Counted from the first letter of the stretch, positions 41,984 through 53,060 are shown. The stretch: DNA of 64,000 nucleotides from Paraescarpia echinospica (GCA_020002185.1 CM034534.1:18101087-18165086); one strand, 5' to 3'. Notes: generated by a model not told the origin, from the sequence alone. A program made the numbers and translations.

Positions 41984-43664
41984 TATATTAGTTCACTGCC
42001 AGTACCAGAGGCTAAGTTCAAGGGGGCAGATTCAGACTATTTAGGACAGTTAGTTGTAACCTCGGAAATGGTAACTAAGAAAATAAGGGCTATGAAGGAT
42101 AATAAATCACCTGGAGTGGACGGGATTCCGCCCAAACTACTATTGGAAATTGTAGAACAAATTAGCGTACCGCTTGCAACAGTTTTCAATTTGTCATTAG
42201 AAGAGGGAGTGGTTCCTTTAGAATGGAAAGAGGCAAACATTATACCGTTATTTAAAAAAGGTTCGAGAAACAAGTCAGAGAACTATAGACCAGTGAGTTT
42301 AACATCAGTGATTTGCAAATTATTAGACAGACTAATTAAAGATCACATGGTGGATTTTCTTGTTAAACATAACTTGATAAACCCATCTCAACATGGGTTT
42401 TTAAAAGCGAGGTCATGCTTAACAAATATGTTATGTTTTTTGGAAGACATCACTAGGTGGGTAGATGAGGATCACCAGTAGATATCATCTATTTAGATTT
42501 TCAAAAAGCTTTCGACAAAGTACCACATCAAAGATTACTCCTTAAGCTAAAGGCCCATGGCATAGGAAATGGTATAATAAACTGGATAGAAAAAATGGCT
42601 GAATGACAGAAGACAACGTGTAGTAGTTGATGGGGAGGCTTCAAACTGGAAATCGGTATTGAGTGGGGTACCACAGGGATCAGTACTAGGACCTATATTA
42701 TTCTTAATATATATCAACGATTTGGTCGATGATATAACAAGCAAGGTGTTAAAATTTGCGGATGATACAAAAGTGTTTAGAAGGATTAAAAGTGATGGAG
42801 ACAGACAGCATTTACAAGATGATCTTGATAGGTTGATCAAATGGTCTGAAAAGTGGCAAATGCTGTTCAATTTTGGGAAATGTAAATGCCTCCACACAGG
42901 TCATGGGAATGAAGAGGTAAAATATAAAATGGGGGGTACTGTTCTAAGTACTACTGTAAAAGAAAAGGACTTAGGGTTAACCATTAGTGCTGATATGAAG
43001 GTTTCAGAGCAGTGCGGAATTGCAGCGTCAAAGGGAAATCAAATCCTTGGATTAATTAGGCGAAATATAGCGTATAAGAAAAAAGAATTAATAGTACCGC
43101 TGTACAAAACAATAGTGAGGCCTCATTTAGAATATTGTATACAAGCATGGAGGCTATATCGCAAGAAGGACATAGATATGCTAGAAAGAGTACAGAGGAG
43201 AGCGACTAAAATGATACCAAATCTGAGGGATCTTAGTTACGAAATACGCCTAAAAGAATGTGGTTTAACAACATTAGAGACCAGGAGATTGAGAGGAGAT
43301 CACATAGAAGTGTTTAAAATATTGAATGGTTATGAAAATATTGATAGAAACATTTTTTTCTCAGTTAAGAAAGATAGAAGGACCAGAGGACATGAAGCTA
43401 CATTAGTAAAGGAGCAGTGTAGATTAGATATAAGAAAGTTCTCATTCTCACAAAGGACTGTAAATGAATGGAACAGATTATCTCCTGATTGTGTTGGTGC
43501 TAGTAGCGTGAATATGTTTAAAAATAAAATCGACACACACCTTAAAAAGGCGGGATACATGTAGATAAAAAGTATTGGACTCTCGATAAGCCAAAAGGCT
43601 TCCTTGTCCACCTGCCATCCAGAGTAATTTTCTGGATGGCAATCTTGTTAAATCTTGTTAAATC
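41984..43664 (+). mobile_element. Recent 5'-truncated CR1 copy
   Basis: Starts at the equivalent of 33746 in the full-length element and runs to the AATCTTGTTA 3' repeats. By eye it differs at roughly ten positions over 1.7 kb. A one-base deletion near 42468 and a one-base insertion near 42595 split the RT into frames 42068-42481 and 42659-43564. 5' truncation is the normal outcome of incomplete target-primed reverse transcription. Confidence 0.92.
42068..43564 (+). pseudogene. CR1 ORF2 C-terminal part, two frameshifts
   Basis: Contains NKSPGVDGIPPKLL, NYRPVSLTS, SGVPQGSVLGP and FADDTK; the segment with YLDFQKAFDKVPH (42482-42658) is out of frame with both open pieces. No endonuclease. Not functional. 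Confidence 0.88.
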
Positions 43665-44766
43665 TAGTGCAGCGGCTAAGGGATATGGTTGTGCACTTTT
43701 TGACAAAAGCATGAAGACTGGTACACATGCAGTTTATGATATATAAATTCATTTAAAGCTAGGTACCCATCTCGATTTTAAAAATGGCCGCCACGGAAAT
43801 CCATTATCTAGATAATTCAGCTTCTAAGCAACATAAAAACACGTTCTTGATGTCTAACCCAACTTTTCCAGGGTCAAGGAATCCATTTCTGCCATATACT
43901 ATATCTTCAGATGATGGTCATACTGACATTAGAGATGGTTGCCCTGTATATACGTTTTACGAACATGAATTTCCTTTCTCTTGAGGTAGACAAATCCAAG
44001 TGCGGTTCATATTTGAATACCTATATATTAACGAAAATGTCAATTCTTGTTGGCAGTTGCTGTTGCTGAGCTGTATTCTCGTTGCTGTTGCTGAGCTGTA
44101 TTCTCGTTGCTGTTGCTGAGCTGTAGTCTCGTTGCTGTTGCTGAGCTGTATTCTCGTTGCTGTTGCTGAGCTGTATTCTCGTTGCTGTTGCTGAGCTGTA
44201 TTCTCGTTGCTGTTGCTGAGCTGTATTCTCAACCATAAAAAAATTACATAGCTTATACTGGTAAAGAGAAATATATCGATGATTAAGAATGAACGACGCA
44301 AATGGTTACATTTTTAGTTCACGTCAGCTATATGGAAAACACACTTTACATGTCTTGAGGTTTACTGGCAACTTATGAATGGACATTTTGTTGTGCAGAA
44401 ACCACAACTCAGCAGTAACCTTAGGCCCGTGTCATGAGCAAGTCAATGACCCACATAGAAGGACGGTTGTGCTGTAAGTCTAACAAACGATCCACAATCC
44501 TTGGAGAGATGGGTGGTGGCAGGGTCAGATATATCACAGATAATGTAACTACGGGCAAAACGCACACCTTCAGGCAAGTTGGTCCGTGAATAGCAATGGT
44601 AAACAGCAGACGTAACACAAGTACTGTTCTTATAATGACTTATTGCTATTCACCTTGTCTATCATTCTGCTATGTTCGATTTTCAATAAATATTACATAA
44701 CGACAAATATACCCCAAAAAATCAAAATAGGTCTTCTAAAAAATCAAAATAGATCTTTTTTCCCAT
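43665..44766. other. Palindrome spacer, no gene
   Basis: Unassigned sequence with the 25 bp minisatellite at 44056-44230. Short frames at 43784-43984 and 44421-44618 match nothing I recognise. Confidence 0.45.
44056..44230 (-). repeat. 25 bp minisatellite, seven copies
   Basis: The unit GTTGCTGTTGCTGAGCTGTA plus TTCTC ends at 44080, 44105, 44130 and on to 44230, with a single visible variant (GTCTC at 44130). As 25 is not a multiple of 3, the - strand frames cycle through the same peptide words (QQQQREYSS, TATRIQLSN). Confidence 0.95.
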
Positions 44767-45841
44767 GGGGTGGGCAAAACGCACATACCATGTGCGTTTT
44801 ACCCCACTATATCAATTATGTACTAACTAAGCTTATTATGTCGGACATATTAATGCGAAAACGAATGTTCTGCAGCATTGGAACAGCGTATACAGCAATG
44901 GGGCAAAACGCGCAGTCTACATGCGCGTTTCGCCCCAGCATAGTGCTGGTAGAGATGACGCGTTTATCTGCACTGTGCTGTATTATCGTCCATGCCAGTG
45001 ATGATTTTTGCAACTGATAAGAAAACAGGAGGCTAAAAAACTACATAACGTTGTACTGTGTTCTCCTTGGTATCAAATGAACTTTCTTTCTTATATCGTG
45101 AAGGTAGCAAAGGTATATCGTGATCTCACTCACCGTCGTGAATCTATCTGACGATATAATTTGCAAATTTGCGCAGCAGATGCGTTTGTCTGGAACCTCA
45201 CATCGCCATCTAGTGAATATTTTAATACTAGCTCGAGTAAAATACGTTGGTCTTTCTGCCCCGTATGTGGGTTGTGCCCCTAGTTACACTATAGTTGGAG
45301 TTGGTAGATTTTGTTCAAACTGCCAATTAAAAAACTCAACAAAACATTATGTACTACACTCTGGCATAACAATTTCTTTTGCTAAATAAATATAATCGTT
45401 AGTGTCAACATTTAAAAATGTGTTTAACCAAATCGCTGAAAGTCACGAATATATAAATATATATATATATATATAGGTATGTATGTATATATATATATGT
45501 ATGTATGTATGTATGTATATACTGACTCCGAGTAGAAACTTAGAAGAGTATTTATTGTATGTGACATTCTCAAGCAACCAACAAGAGAACGCAAAATATA
45601 TAGCAGAACCATTTGCTACACTGTGTCATACGTTTTCGGTGGATAGGTAACCATTAGCACAAAAATCAGATATTAGTGACCACAGTTCAAAAAGCGTATT
45701 TCTCACGATTAGACAAAATCGGATTCGGCTCCTACCAGAACTACAACGTCATGCGCCTTCTGATCGTGTACATTCCTTTTACACGCACGCACGCACGCAC
45801 GCACGCACACCCACACACATAATCATCTATATGGTAAGGTA
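44767..45841 (-). other. Distal right arm, mirror of 37656-38985
   Basis: Carries the same hairpin words (GTGGGCAAAACGCACATACC at 44769-44807, GGGGCAAAACGCGCAGTC at 44900-44939), microsatellites at 45450-45520 and a (CACG)n at 45781-45812. No gene. Confidence 0.6.
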
Positions 45842-46225
45842 GGGTGGGGTAAGGCGCCTATACGAGGCGAGACGCCCACCCGTCCTATCTACGTAACAAC
45901 GGTTCAGATTGGCACTATAGTTTGTGTAAATCGGTGCTGCCACACAGCGGTTGAACAGAAACATAAAAAGAAACAAGACTTTCACAATCGTGAGTACAAA
46001 ATGTGACTTTGTTGATTTGTAGGTTTAAAATAGTAAAAAAGGTGATTTCCTGTTTCGTTGTAAAACTCAGTATTTATCATAAATAACCATAACAAATATG
46101 ATTCTCTTACGATAAATATGTAGACTAACATTTGGTAACAGTTAAATGAGCGATAATTAAACAGCAGAATACATACAGCTATTTTACTGTCGCACGTGCC
46201 TGGGGGCAAGACGCTCTTTTTGAAT

Positions 46226-46258
46226 GGGGTAAGACGCCTACCATGGGCGTCTTGCCCC
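46226..46258. repeat. Subterminal hairpin of the pogo-like element, left
   Basis: GGGGTAAGACGCC and GGCGTCTTGCCCC face each other around TACCAT. A further unit GGGGGCAAGACGC lies at 46202-46214. Likely transposase-binding sites. Confidence 0.75.
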
Positions 46259-46290
46259 ACCATATAATAATCATATATGATATCGCGTTA

Positions 46291-46405
<115 letters not shown>

Positions 46406-46461
46406 TTCTTACATTATATAATAGTCTAGCAATATTCCTCTCTACTTCGTTTTTCAGGGCA

Positions 46462-48175
46462 ATGGTACGGTCATACAAAAGAAAGACGGAGAGGGGAAAG
46501 TATGGTGACGGTCAGCTCGGCGAAGCTCTTCGTGCAGTTAGGGTGGGCATTCCTTTGATAAGAGCAAGCAAGCAGTTTGGAATACCAGCTCGTACCTTGC
46601 GGAGGCATAGAGACAACGCAGTGACCTCCCCTGAAACTTTGAAACTCGGTCCCAGGACTGTTATTCTTGGAGATGACGTCGAGGAAGCCCTGTACGAACA
46701 TATCAAAGAGATGGAACGTCGAATGTATGGCTTGACAACTGTTGATGTAAGACGTCTCGCTTATGAGATTGCCGACAAAACTGGTGTGAACAACCTGTTC
46801 AACGAAACAACCAAGATGGCCGGTAAAGACTGGTTGAGTGGATTTTTTGCACGCCACCCCGATCTCGCCATAAAGAAACAGCAGGCTACCAACATTGCTC
46901 GCGCTCTTGGCTTTAACAAGCCACGAGTAAATGCGTTCTTCGAAATTTACCGCTCGGTTTTGGAGACGGGGCAATACACGCCAAGTCGATTGTGGAATAT
47001 GGATGAGACTGGTATCACAAACGTCCAAAGACCAGGGAAAATCGTTGCGACCAAAGGAGCAAGACACGTTGCAAAGATCACCAGTGGGGAACGTGGCGCT
47101 ACAGTGACAGTCGTGTGTGCCATCAATGCAGCAGGTCGTTACCTGCCACCAATGTTTATTTTTCCACGAAAGAAGATGGTGGAAGCTTTAATGAACGGGG
47201 CACCACCTGAATCTGTAGGCCACTGCAGTCCGAATGGCTGGATTGATGCAGACTTGTTGGTCAAATGGCTTGAAAATTTCGCTGCGTCGACCAATGCGTG
47301 TGTAGAAAACCAACAAATCATAATCATGGATGGCCACCACAGCCATAAAACACTGGCTGCGGTTAACTACGCGAGGTCCTACATCTGCTAGTTCTGCCAC
47401 CTCATTGCACTCATAGGATGCAACCGCTCGACACAACGTTCTTCAAATCATTGAAGACCGCTTACAACAATGCAGTAGACAGCTGGATGGTCACCAATCC
47501 AGGTCGGCGAATGTCGTTTTACGACATGGCTGGTGTGTTTAATAAAGCGTTCAACAAATCAGCCACACTTGATAAGCCAATCACTGGATTCAGGGCATGT
47601 GGTATTTGGCCTTACGATCCAGATGTCTTCACTGACGACGATTTTGCTGCAGCACTCGTGGCAGAGGAGCCGACGCCGCTTGAAGAACCATCTGCCCACC
47701 TGGCCACTGCTGGCCCTTCATCTGATGGTGCTCCAACTGCCGGTCCTTCATCTGATGGCCCTGCAACTACCGGCCCGTCACATGAAGGCCCCCCAACTGC
47801 CGGCCTTTCATTTGATGGCCATCCAACTGCCGGCTCTTCATCCGATGAGCCTCCAAGTGCTGGTCCTTCATCTGATGATCATGCAACTGCTGACATGCCA
47901 CCGGGCGAAACGGTTGCCACTCTACCCACTGGTGGGTCTGTCGCCTCGACACCGGCTACGACGGTCATTCGCCAACTGGTTAGGAACATTTCTCCATTGC
48001 CGAAAATATCAACGGCACGCAGCAAGTCGAGAAAATAGGAATCAGCAGCCTGGATATCGTCGTCGCCGTACAAAAACGCACTTACCAAGAAGGGTGAAAT
48101 ATCTAAGCGACAGGGTAAAGCAGGCGGGAAACCGAAGGGGAAACGACCGAAGCCTAAGAAGAAACAGATGACAAT
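46462..48175 (+). pseudogene. pogo-like DDE transposase, main part (frameshift and stop)
   Basis: Starts MVRSYKRKTERGKY at 46462, just after a TTTTTCAG acceptor-like word; the longer frame from 46243 only adds (GT)n translation. An HTH psq-like domain comes first (ALRAVRVGIPLIRASKQFGI..TLRRHRDN), then the CENP-B-type region with AGKDWLSGFFARHPDLAI. DDE core: LWNMDETGITN, IIIMDGHHSHKT, and MQPLDTTFF in a shifted frame; one frameshift lies near 47380. The linker (47690-47900) has six ~10-residue repeats like AGPSSDGPAT. A TAG at 48036 precedes SSSPYKNAL and a Lys-rich stretch. The ORF then meets the gypsy insertion at 48171-48175 and resumes at 52479. Confidence 0.88.
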
Positions 48176-48323
48176 TGTCACAAGCACGCTTTGTATGAAT
48201 TCGACATCTTTATTCAAATCCGAATAAAAGGAGGAACGTCATTGGTTAATAAAACGACAATCATGATAGAACGTAATAGGCATAGCGTCATGATACTACG
48301 TAGCACAATTGCAGTGTGTCACA
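48176..48323 (-). repeat. 3' LTR of gypsy element 2
   Basis: On the coding strand TGTGACACACTG..GTGCTTGTGACA, 148 bp, with a GAATAAAG polyadenylation-type word. The purine tract CGAAAGGGAGA (48324-48334, read on -) lies just upstream in the coding direction. Confidence 0.95.
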
Positions 48324-48461
48324 TCTCCCTTTCGTCGAAGTAATTGATATGGTTATATAAAGTCACGAATACTAACTGCTAAAAACACTAACAACGCAAT
48401 TAACGCAAAAACAGGTGACCAGCCTCATTGGAGTAGACTGTCCTCAGCTGGTCTGGCATAT

Positions 48462-51400
48462 TCAGCCGACGTAATCACTCAACCACCCTGGGCGGTTTGC
48501 GTTGCGGTTGCTACGTCGCAAAGGAGCCACGGCTTCGGGGACAGCCTGATGATGAGGCCTTCCTTGTGCCTCCGGCTCGTCGATCGCGGTCGGCGGTGTC
48601 GGGAGCGGCGGCTTCTCCTTCGTCTTCAGGAGGTCGCGCCGGTTTCGTCGGTATGCCTGCGCGGTTTCGTTTGTCACCGTATATGAGCGAGGAGTATTCT
48701 CGACTCGGCTCACGACGGCTCGCTCCCATGTTGCACCGGAGCGAATGCGTACGGCATCGCCTTCACGCAGTGGAGGTAGCGTACGCACGCCACGGTCGTA
48801 GTGGTTGGCGTACGTCGCCTGGCGTTGTAGTAGTTGAGAAGTTGCGCTGACTACCCGTGGACGCAACGCCGACTTCGAATCAGGCAACTTCGTCCTCAAC
48901 GTACGGCTCATCAACATCTCAGCTGGCGATAACGTCATGCCAGACACCGGCGTGTTTCGATACTCTAAGAGCGCAATGTATGGGTCACGGTGATCGAAAT
49001 TCGCCTTCTGCAGCATGCGCTTCAGCGTTTGAACGAAACGCTCGCTCTCACCGTTTGACTGTGGGTACCGCGGACTGGATGTTGTTCCCTCAACTCCCCA
49101 CTCGGACAGGAACGCCTTGAAGGTGGCACTGTTAAATGGCATGTTGTCACTGATGATTTCGCGAGGTATGCCGTGCCTCGCGAACACCGACTTGCAGTGC
49201 ACAACCAAACTGCTGGCCGTCTTACTGTCGAGCTTGCATAGTTCAGGGTACTTGGAATAATAATCCACAATCACTAAGTAGTCATGGTTGTTGTATGTCA
49301 TGACGTCCATACCAACTTTCTCCCAAGGTAGACTGGGGATGGGATGAGGCTTCAGCGGCTCACGCTGTTGCCTTGGTCTGTACCTCAGACACGCTTGGCA
49401 CTTCGACACGACTTCCTCTATGTCGGTGCTCATGCCCGGCCAATACAAGCACATGCGCGCTCTGGCCTTGCACTTCTCAGCACCGAGATGACTTTCGTGG
49501 ATGACTTTCAACATTTGTTGTCTCAGAGATGCTGGCACCACTATCTTGTCGGCTAAGAACACGATGCCTTCAGCCTCGTGCAGCTCATCTCGCTGGTGCC
49601 AGTACTGTTGGATGACGATCGGCGCATCTCGTCTATACTCAGGCCAGCCATGCCTGATCTGTTGTCTCAGGATCGACATCGTCTCATCGGCTGCGGTCGC
49701 TGTCTGTATCTGCTCTCTTCGTACAGCACTCATCGGGATGTTTTCCACCAGTGTATGCACCATGACTTCCATGTCGGCATGTAGATCGTTCGTTTCTTCC
49801 TGTTTAGGATTGTACGCTCGCGACAGCGTGTCAGCGAGGTACATGAGACGACCCGGCACGTACTTCACATTGATTTCGTATCGTTGCAGGCGTATCATCA
49901 TACGCTGGATGCGAGGTGATGCCCGTGCGATCGGCTTCTTCAGAATTGCTTCCAGAGGTCGATGATCTGTCTCGACCTCCACCACCTTTCCGTAGATGTA
50001 TTGGTGATATTTTTCGCACGCGTAGATTATACTCAAGAGTTCTTTCTCAATATGAGCGTAGTTGCACTCAGCGGATGTCATTGCCCGTGATGAGTATGCC
50101 ACTGGCTGCCGCTCTTGGATCAATGCAGCGCCAAGGCCTCGTTGCGATGCGTCACTCTGTATTTTGACGGGCTTCGTGACATCATAATATCGCAGCACTG
50201 GTTCACTGGTCAATATTGTTTTGAGTCTCTCGATGGCTGCGTCATGTTCCGGATGCCACACCCACTCGACGTCCGTTGCCAATAACGATCGGAGTGGCGC
50301 TGTAATGTCAGACTCGTTCCGGATGAATTGCGACAGGAATTTCACCATTCCAAGGAACCGTCTCAGTGAAGTCTTGTCTTCAGGTCGAGGCATCTCAAAT
50401 ATGGCTTTCACTTTGTCGATGTCAGGTTTGAAACCATCTGGCGTCTGGATGTGACCCATGTACTTCACCTGGTTTACCTTGTATTGTATCTTCGATTTGT
50501 TGAATGTCACGTGACTTGCCTGCGCACGTTCCATTACCAGTCGGATGATCGCGTCGTGCTCTTCGTTGTCGACAGCTGCGATAATCATGTCATCGCCGAT
50601 AATATGCACATTGTGGATGTCACCAAACGTCTCCATGTTCCGCTTCTGCATGACTTCGCTGGCTGAGCATATGCCAAACGGCATTCTTAGGAAGCGCATT
50701 CTACCCCACGGTGTGTTGAACGCTGTGAGATATGATGATTCGTCACTCAAACGCACTTGCCAAAACCCATCCTTGAGGTCAAGCACAGTGAATATCTTCT
50801 TCCCAGCCAGTTTGGCCTGGACGTCAGCGACTGTTGGCATTTCATAATGCTCTCTCTTGATGGCTGTATTGAGAGGCTTCGGATCTAAGCACACACGCAT
50901 CGACCCGTTCTTCTTCTCCGTTATAACGAGGTTGCTGACCCAATCCGTAGGACGATCGACGTCATCGACAATTTCTCTCTGCTTCAAGTCATCAAGTGTC
51001 TGTTTCAGTTTATCGTGACGTGTGTATGGGATTCTGCGTTGCGGCTGGATGCACGGCCTGACTTCACTCGATGTCTCGATGTGATATTCTTTGGCAAACA
51101 TGCCTGTGCCGTTGAACACTGCTGGGTATTCGCTTAGCAGATCTTCTTTGGTGAGCTTGCCCTTCTTATTCGTCTTCACTTCATCGATGTTGTGGCGGGA
51201 CACCAGCTTCAAGCGTTCGCATGCGTCGTGTCCAAGTATTGCTGACTTGATGTCGTCGACGATGTAGAATAAAACCGCATGTCGTTCATCACCGCTCGTG
51301 TGGGTTAGCACGACTGTACCCATAGGCAGTACCTTGGAGTTTCCAAATGCCGTTAGAACACAGCTTGTCGGTTTCATTGGCACGCTGCTCGCAAACTTTG

Positions 51401-52169
51401 AGTACACTTGATATGGCAGCACGTTTGCCTGAGCACCGGTGTCAAGCTTGAAACGAATGCGTGTATCATTAAATGATACGTCTGCCTGCCACTTGTCTTG
51501 AATGTCACCAATGAACAACGAACCAATGAACAGTTCGTTTTCGACGTCACGAACATCGCAGTCTATTGCTCGCACCACTTTTGACTTGCAAACCGCTGCG
51601 AAATGGTTGCGTCGCTGGCATTGACTGCAGACTTTTCCAAACGCGGGACATTTCTTTGCTTCGTGCGTTCGCCCACAGTACTTGCAATCGCGTATCAGTT
51701 TGGTGCTCTCTTTAGCTTTATATTTGTCAGCTTGTCGGCGTTTGATGACGTGAACTTCAGTGCTTGTTTCAGGGTTGCCACTCGTTGACATCGTTTGTAA
51801 CTGTGCCTTGCTAACTTCGGAAGCTCTGCATATGGACAGTGCCTTACCAAGAGTTAGGTCAGTTTCCCTGAGTAATCGTTCTTTTATGCGTACGTCACGC
51901 ACGCCGAACACCATTTTGTCTCTAAGCAACAGCTCCTGTTGATCTCCAAAATTGCAAGTCGACGCACGAGTGCGCAAATCAGTGACCCACTGATCAATGC
52001 TCTCGCCCTCTTTCTGGTCTCTGCTCCAGAATTTGTATCGCTCGTAGACGCTATTCTCGCGTGGAATGCAATAGTCGTCGAATTTTCGTAGCACAACTTC
52101 AATGTCAGTTTTGTCTTCATCTGTACCATACGTGAACGTTTCATGAATTTCAACCGCGTCGAACCCCAT
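48462..52169 (-). CDS. Gag-Pol polyprotein of gypsy element 2
   Basis: 1235 codons from the first ATG in one frame. Gag core first (GESIDQWVTDLRTRA, DLTLGKALSICRASE), then two knuckles, CKYCGRTHEAKKC and CSQCQRRNHFAAVC; retropepsin FKLDTGAQANVLP; RT (MRVCLDPKPLNTAIKREHY, LDLKDGFWQVRL, IIGDDMII as the catalytic box); RNase H (IQSDASQRGLGAALI, ETDHRPLEAI); integrase zinc region and DDE core (D in GMDVMT, D in IISDNMPFN, E in NGESERF). It ends LSDYVG; no chromodomain or env is seen. The frame is open ~40 bases upstream of the ATG (..VAILLHS), so the very N-terminus of Gag is truncated or shifted in this copy; elsewhere it looks intact. Confidence 0.93.
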   Translation of the reverse strand: MGFDAVEIHETFTYGTDEDKTDIEVVLRKFDDYCIPRENSVYERYKFWSRDQKEGESIDQWVTDLRTRASTCNFGDQQELLLRDKMVFGVRDVRIKERLLRETDLTLGKALSICRASEVSKAQLQTMSTSGNPETSTEVHVIKRRQADKYKAKESTKLIRDCKYCGRTHEAKKCPAFGKVCSQCQRRNHFAAVCKSKVVRAIDCDVRDVENELFIGSLFIGDIQDKWQADVSFNDTRIRFKLDTGAQANVLPYQVYSKFASSVPMKPTSCVLTAFGNSKVLPMGTVVLTHTSGDERHAVLFYIVDDIKSAILGHDACERLKLVSRHNIDEVKTNKKGKLTKEDLLSEYPAVFNGTGMFAKEYHIETSSEVRPCIQPQRRIPYTRHDKLKQTLDDLKQREIVDDVDRPTDWVSNLVITEKKNGSMRVCLDPKPLNTAIKREHYEMPTVADVQAKLAGKKIFTVLDLKDGFWQVRLSDESSYLTAFNTPWGRMRFLRMPFGICSASEVMQKRNMETFGDIHNVHIIGDDMIIAAVDNEEHDAIIRLVMERAQASHVTFNKSKIQYKVNQVKYMGHIQTPDGFKPDIDKVKAIFEMPRPEDKTSLRRFLGMVKFLSQFIRNESDITAPLRSLLATDVEWVWHPEHDAAIERLKTILTSEPVLRYYDVTKPVKIQSDASQRGLGAALIQERQPVAYSSRAMTSAECNYAHIEKELLSIIYACEKYHQYIYGKVVEVETDHRPLEAILKKPIARASPRIQRMMIRLQRYEINVKYVPGRLMYLADTLSRAYNPKQEETNDLHADMEVMVHTLVENIPMSAVRREQIQTATAADETMSILRQQIRHGWPEYRRDAPIVIQQYWHQRDELHEAEGIVFLADKIVVPASLRQQMLKVIHESHLGAEKCKARARMCLYWPGMSTDIEEVVSKCQACLRYRPRQQREPLKPHPIPSLPWEKVGMDVMTYNNHDYLVIVDYYSKYPELCKLDSKTASSLVVHCKSVFARHGIPREIISDNMPFNSATFKAFLSEWGVEGTTSSPRYPQSNGESERFVQTLKRMLQKANFDHRDPYIALLEYRNTPVSGMTLSPAEMLMSRTLRTKLPDSKSALRPRVVSATSQLLQRQATYANHYDRGVRTLPPLREGDAVRIRSGATWERAVVSRVENTPRSYTVTNETAQAYRRNRRDLLKTKEKPPLPTPPTAIDEPEAQGRPHHQAVPEAVAPLRRSNRNANRPGWLSDYVG

Positions 52170-52314
52170 GCTGTGCAGTAGAATTGCGACTTGCGTAACG
52201 GCTGAACGTCAAAACGCATAGTATCGGGCCTTCGTAGCGATTCCATAGTTATAGACTAGTGCGGCATTTGTGCGCAAAAGTACAACTTACTTGAATAGGC
52301 GTAGTTGTTTATAT

Positions 52315-52325
52315 TTCTGACACCA
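52315..52325 (-). other. Primer-binding site matching the 3' end of tRNA-Leu
   Basis: Directly after the 5' LTR the coding strand reads TGGTGTCAGAA, complementary to the TTCTGACACCA 3' end found in many animal tRNA-Leu. The match runs at least 11 bases. Confidence 0.75.
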
Positions 52326-52473
52326 TGTCACAAGCACGCTTTGTATGAATTCGACATCTTTATTCAAATCCGAATAAAAGGAGGAACGTCATTGGTTAAT
52401 AAAACGACAATCATGATAGAACGTAATAGGCATAGCGTCATGATACTACGTAGCACAATTGCAGTGTGTCACA
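52326..52473 (-). repeat. 5' LTR of gypsy element 2
   Basis: Same 148 bp as the other LTR with no difference seen. It starts the element in the coding direction. Confidence 0.95.
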
Positions 52474-52478
52474 ACAAT

Positions 52479-52677
52479 AACTGTACCAGCAACGAGATTC
52501 CGGAGCGATCTAAGCAGTGACGAAGATGATGAATGGTATTGCCTGATTTGTGGAGAGCCATTCAGTAACAGCAGAAGTCGCGAGGTCTGGGTTCAGTGTA
52601 TGCTCTGTAGGGAGTGGGCACATAGAGAGTGCACTGTGGGGAATGCCAATTTTATTTGTGAGAACTGCTGCAACTAG
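52479..52677 (+). pseudogene. pogo-like transposase C-terminus: PHD-type finger
   Basis: After the gypsy element the frame continues: SDLSSDEDDEWYCLICGEPF, then REVWVQCMLCREWAHREC and NFICENCCN, stop 52675-52677. The Cys4-His-Cys3 spacing (CLIC..CMLC..H..C..CENC) is PHD-like. Removing the insertion and one copy of the 5 bp duplication makes this continuous and in frame with 48040-48175. Such fingers occur at the end of several invertebrate pogo-type transposases and may read chromatin; that role is inference. Confidence 0.85.
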
Positions 52678-53002
52678 TGACAGTGAAGAGTCTGCATAGT
52701 TGACACTGCTTCAGCTGCTGGGAACAATAGACCCTACCGAAATATCGAAAGCCACATTGGCTGTTACTTAATATTTGTGTAGATTGTTCGTTCGTTTTTC
52801 TTATTGCATGCCTGTTAAAATGCATTTCACAATATTGTTGGTATTTATTCAATCGCCTTACATGTCTACTACATAGTTAAATCAGCAGATACATACACAC
52901 GTAGCATACACACCCACCCACCCAAACACATCCCACCCACCCCCATACCACCCACCCATCCACACTAACTCGCATACTTGTGATTATTCGACGGGTTGGG
53001 AA
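52678..53002. other. 3' untranslated part of the pogo-like element
   Basis: No gene. A C-rich (CCCA)n-like tract at 52911-52966 could form a quadruplex on the - strand. Confidence 0.5.
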
Positions 53003-53060
53003 AGGCGTCTTGCCCCACCCAGATGGGCGTCTTGCCCCATAGGTGGGGCAAGACGCCTTT
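53003..53060. repeat. Subterminal hairpins of the pogo-like element, right
   Basis: GGCGTCTTGCCCC occurs twice (53004-53016 and 53026-53038) and GGGGCAAGACGCC once inverted (53045-53057). Confidence 0.8.

Larger units (their letters stand above)
48176..52473 (-). mobile_element. Young, complete Ty3/gypsy LTR retrotransposon
   Basis: 4298 bp with two 148 bp LTRs that I find identical base for base, a 5 bp target duplication ACAAT (48171-48175 and 52474-52478), a primer-binding site, a polypurine tract and one long gag-pol frame on -. It sits inside the pogo-like transposase gene. Identical LTRs mean very recent insertion, because LTRs are identical at integration. Confidence 0.96.

Noticed and set aside
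44021..44301. Gln/Ser/Thr repeat protein
   Set aside because: Product of a 25 bp minisatellite open in several phases, with no promoter, conserved start or other domain.
47533..48171. 212-codon frame overlapping the transposase linker
   Set aside because: Shifted shadow of the ~30 bp repeats encoding the Pro/Ser/Asp/Gly-rich linker.
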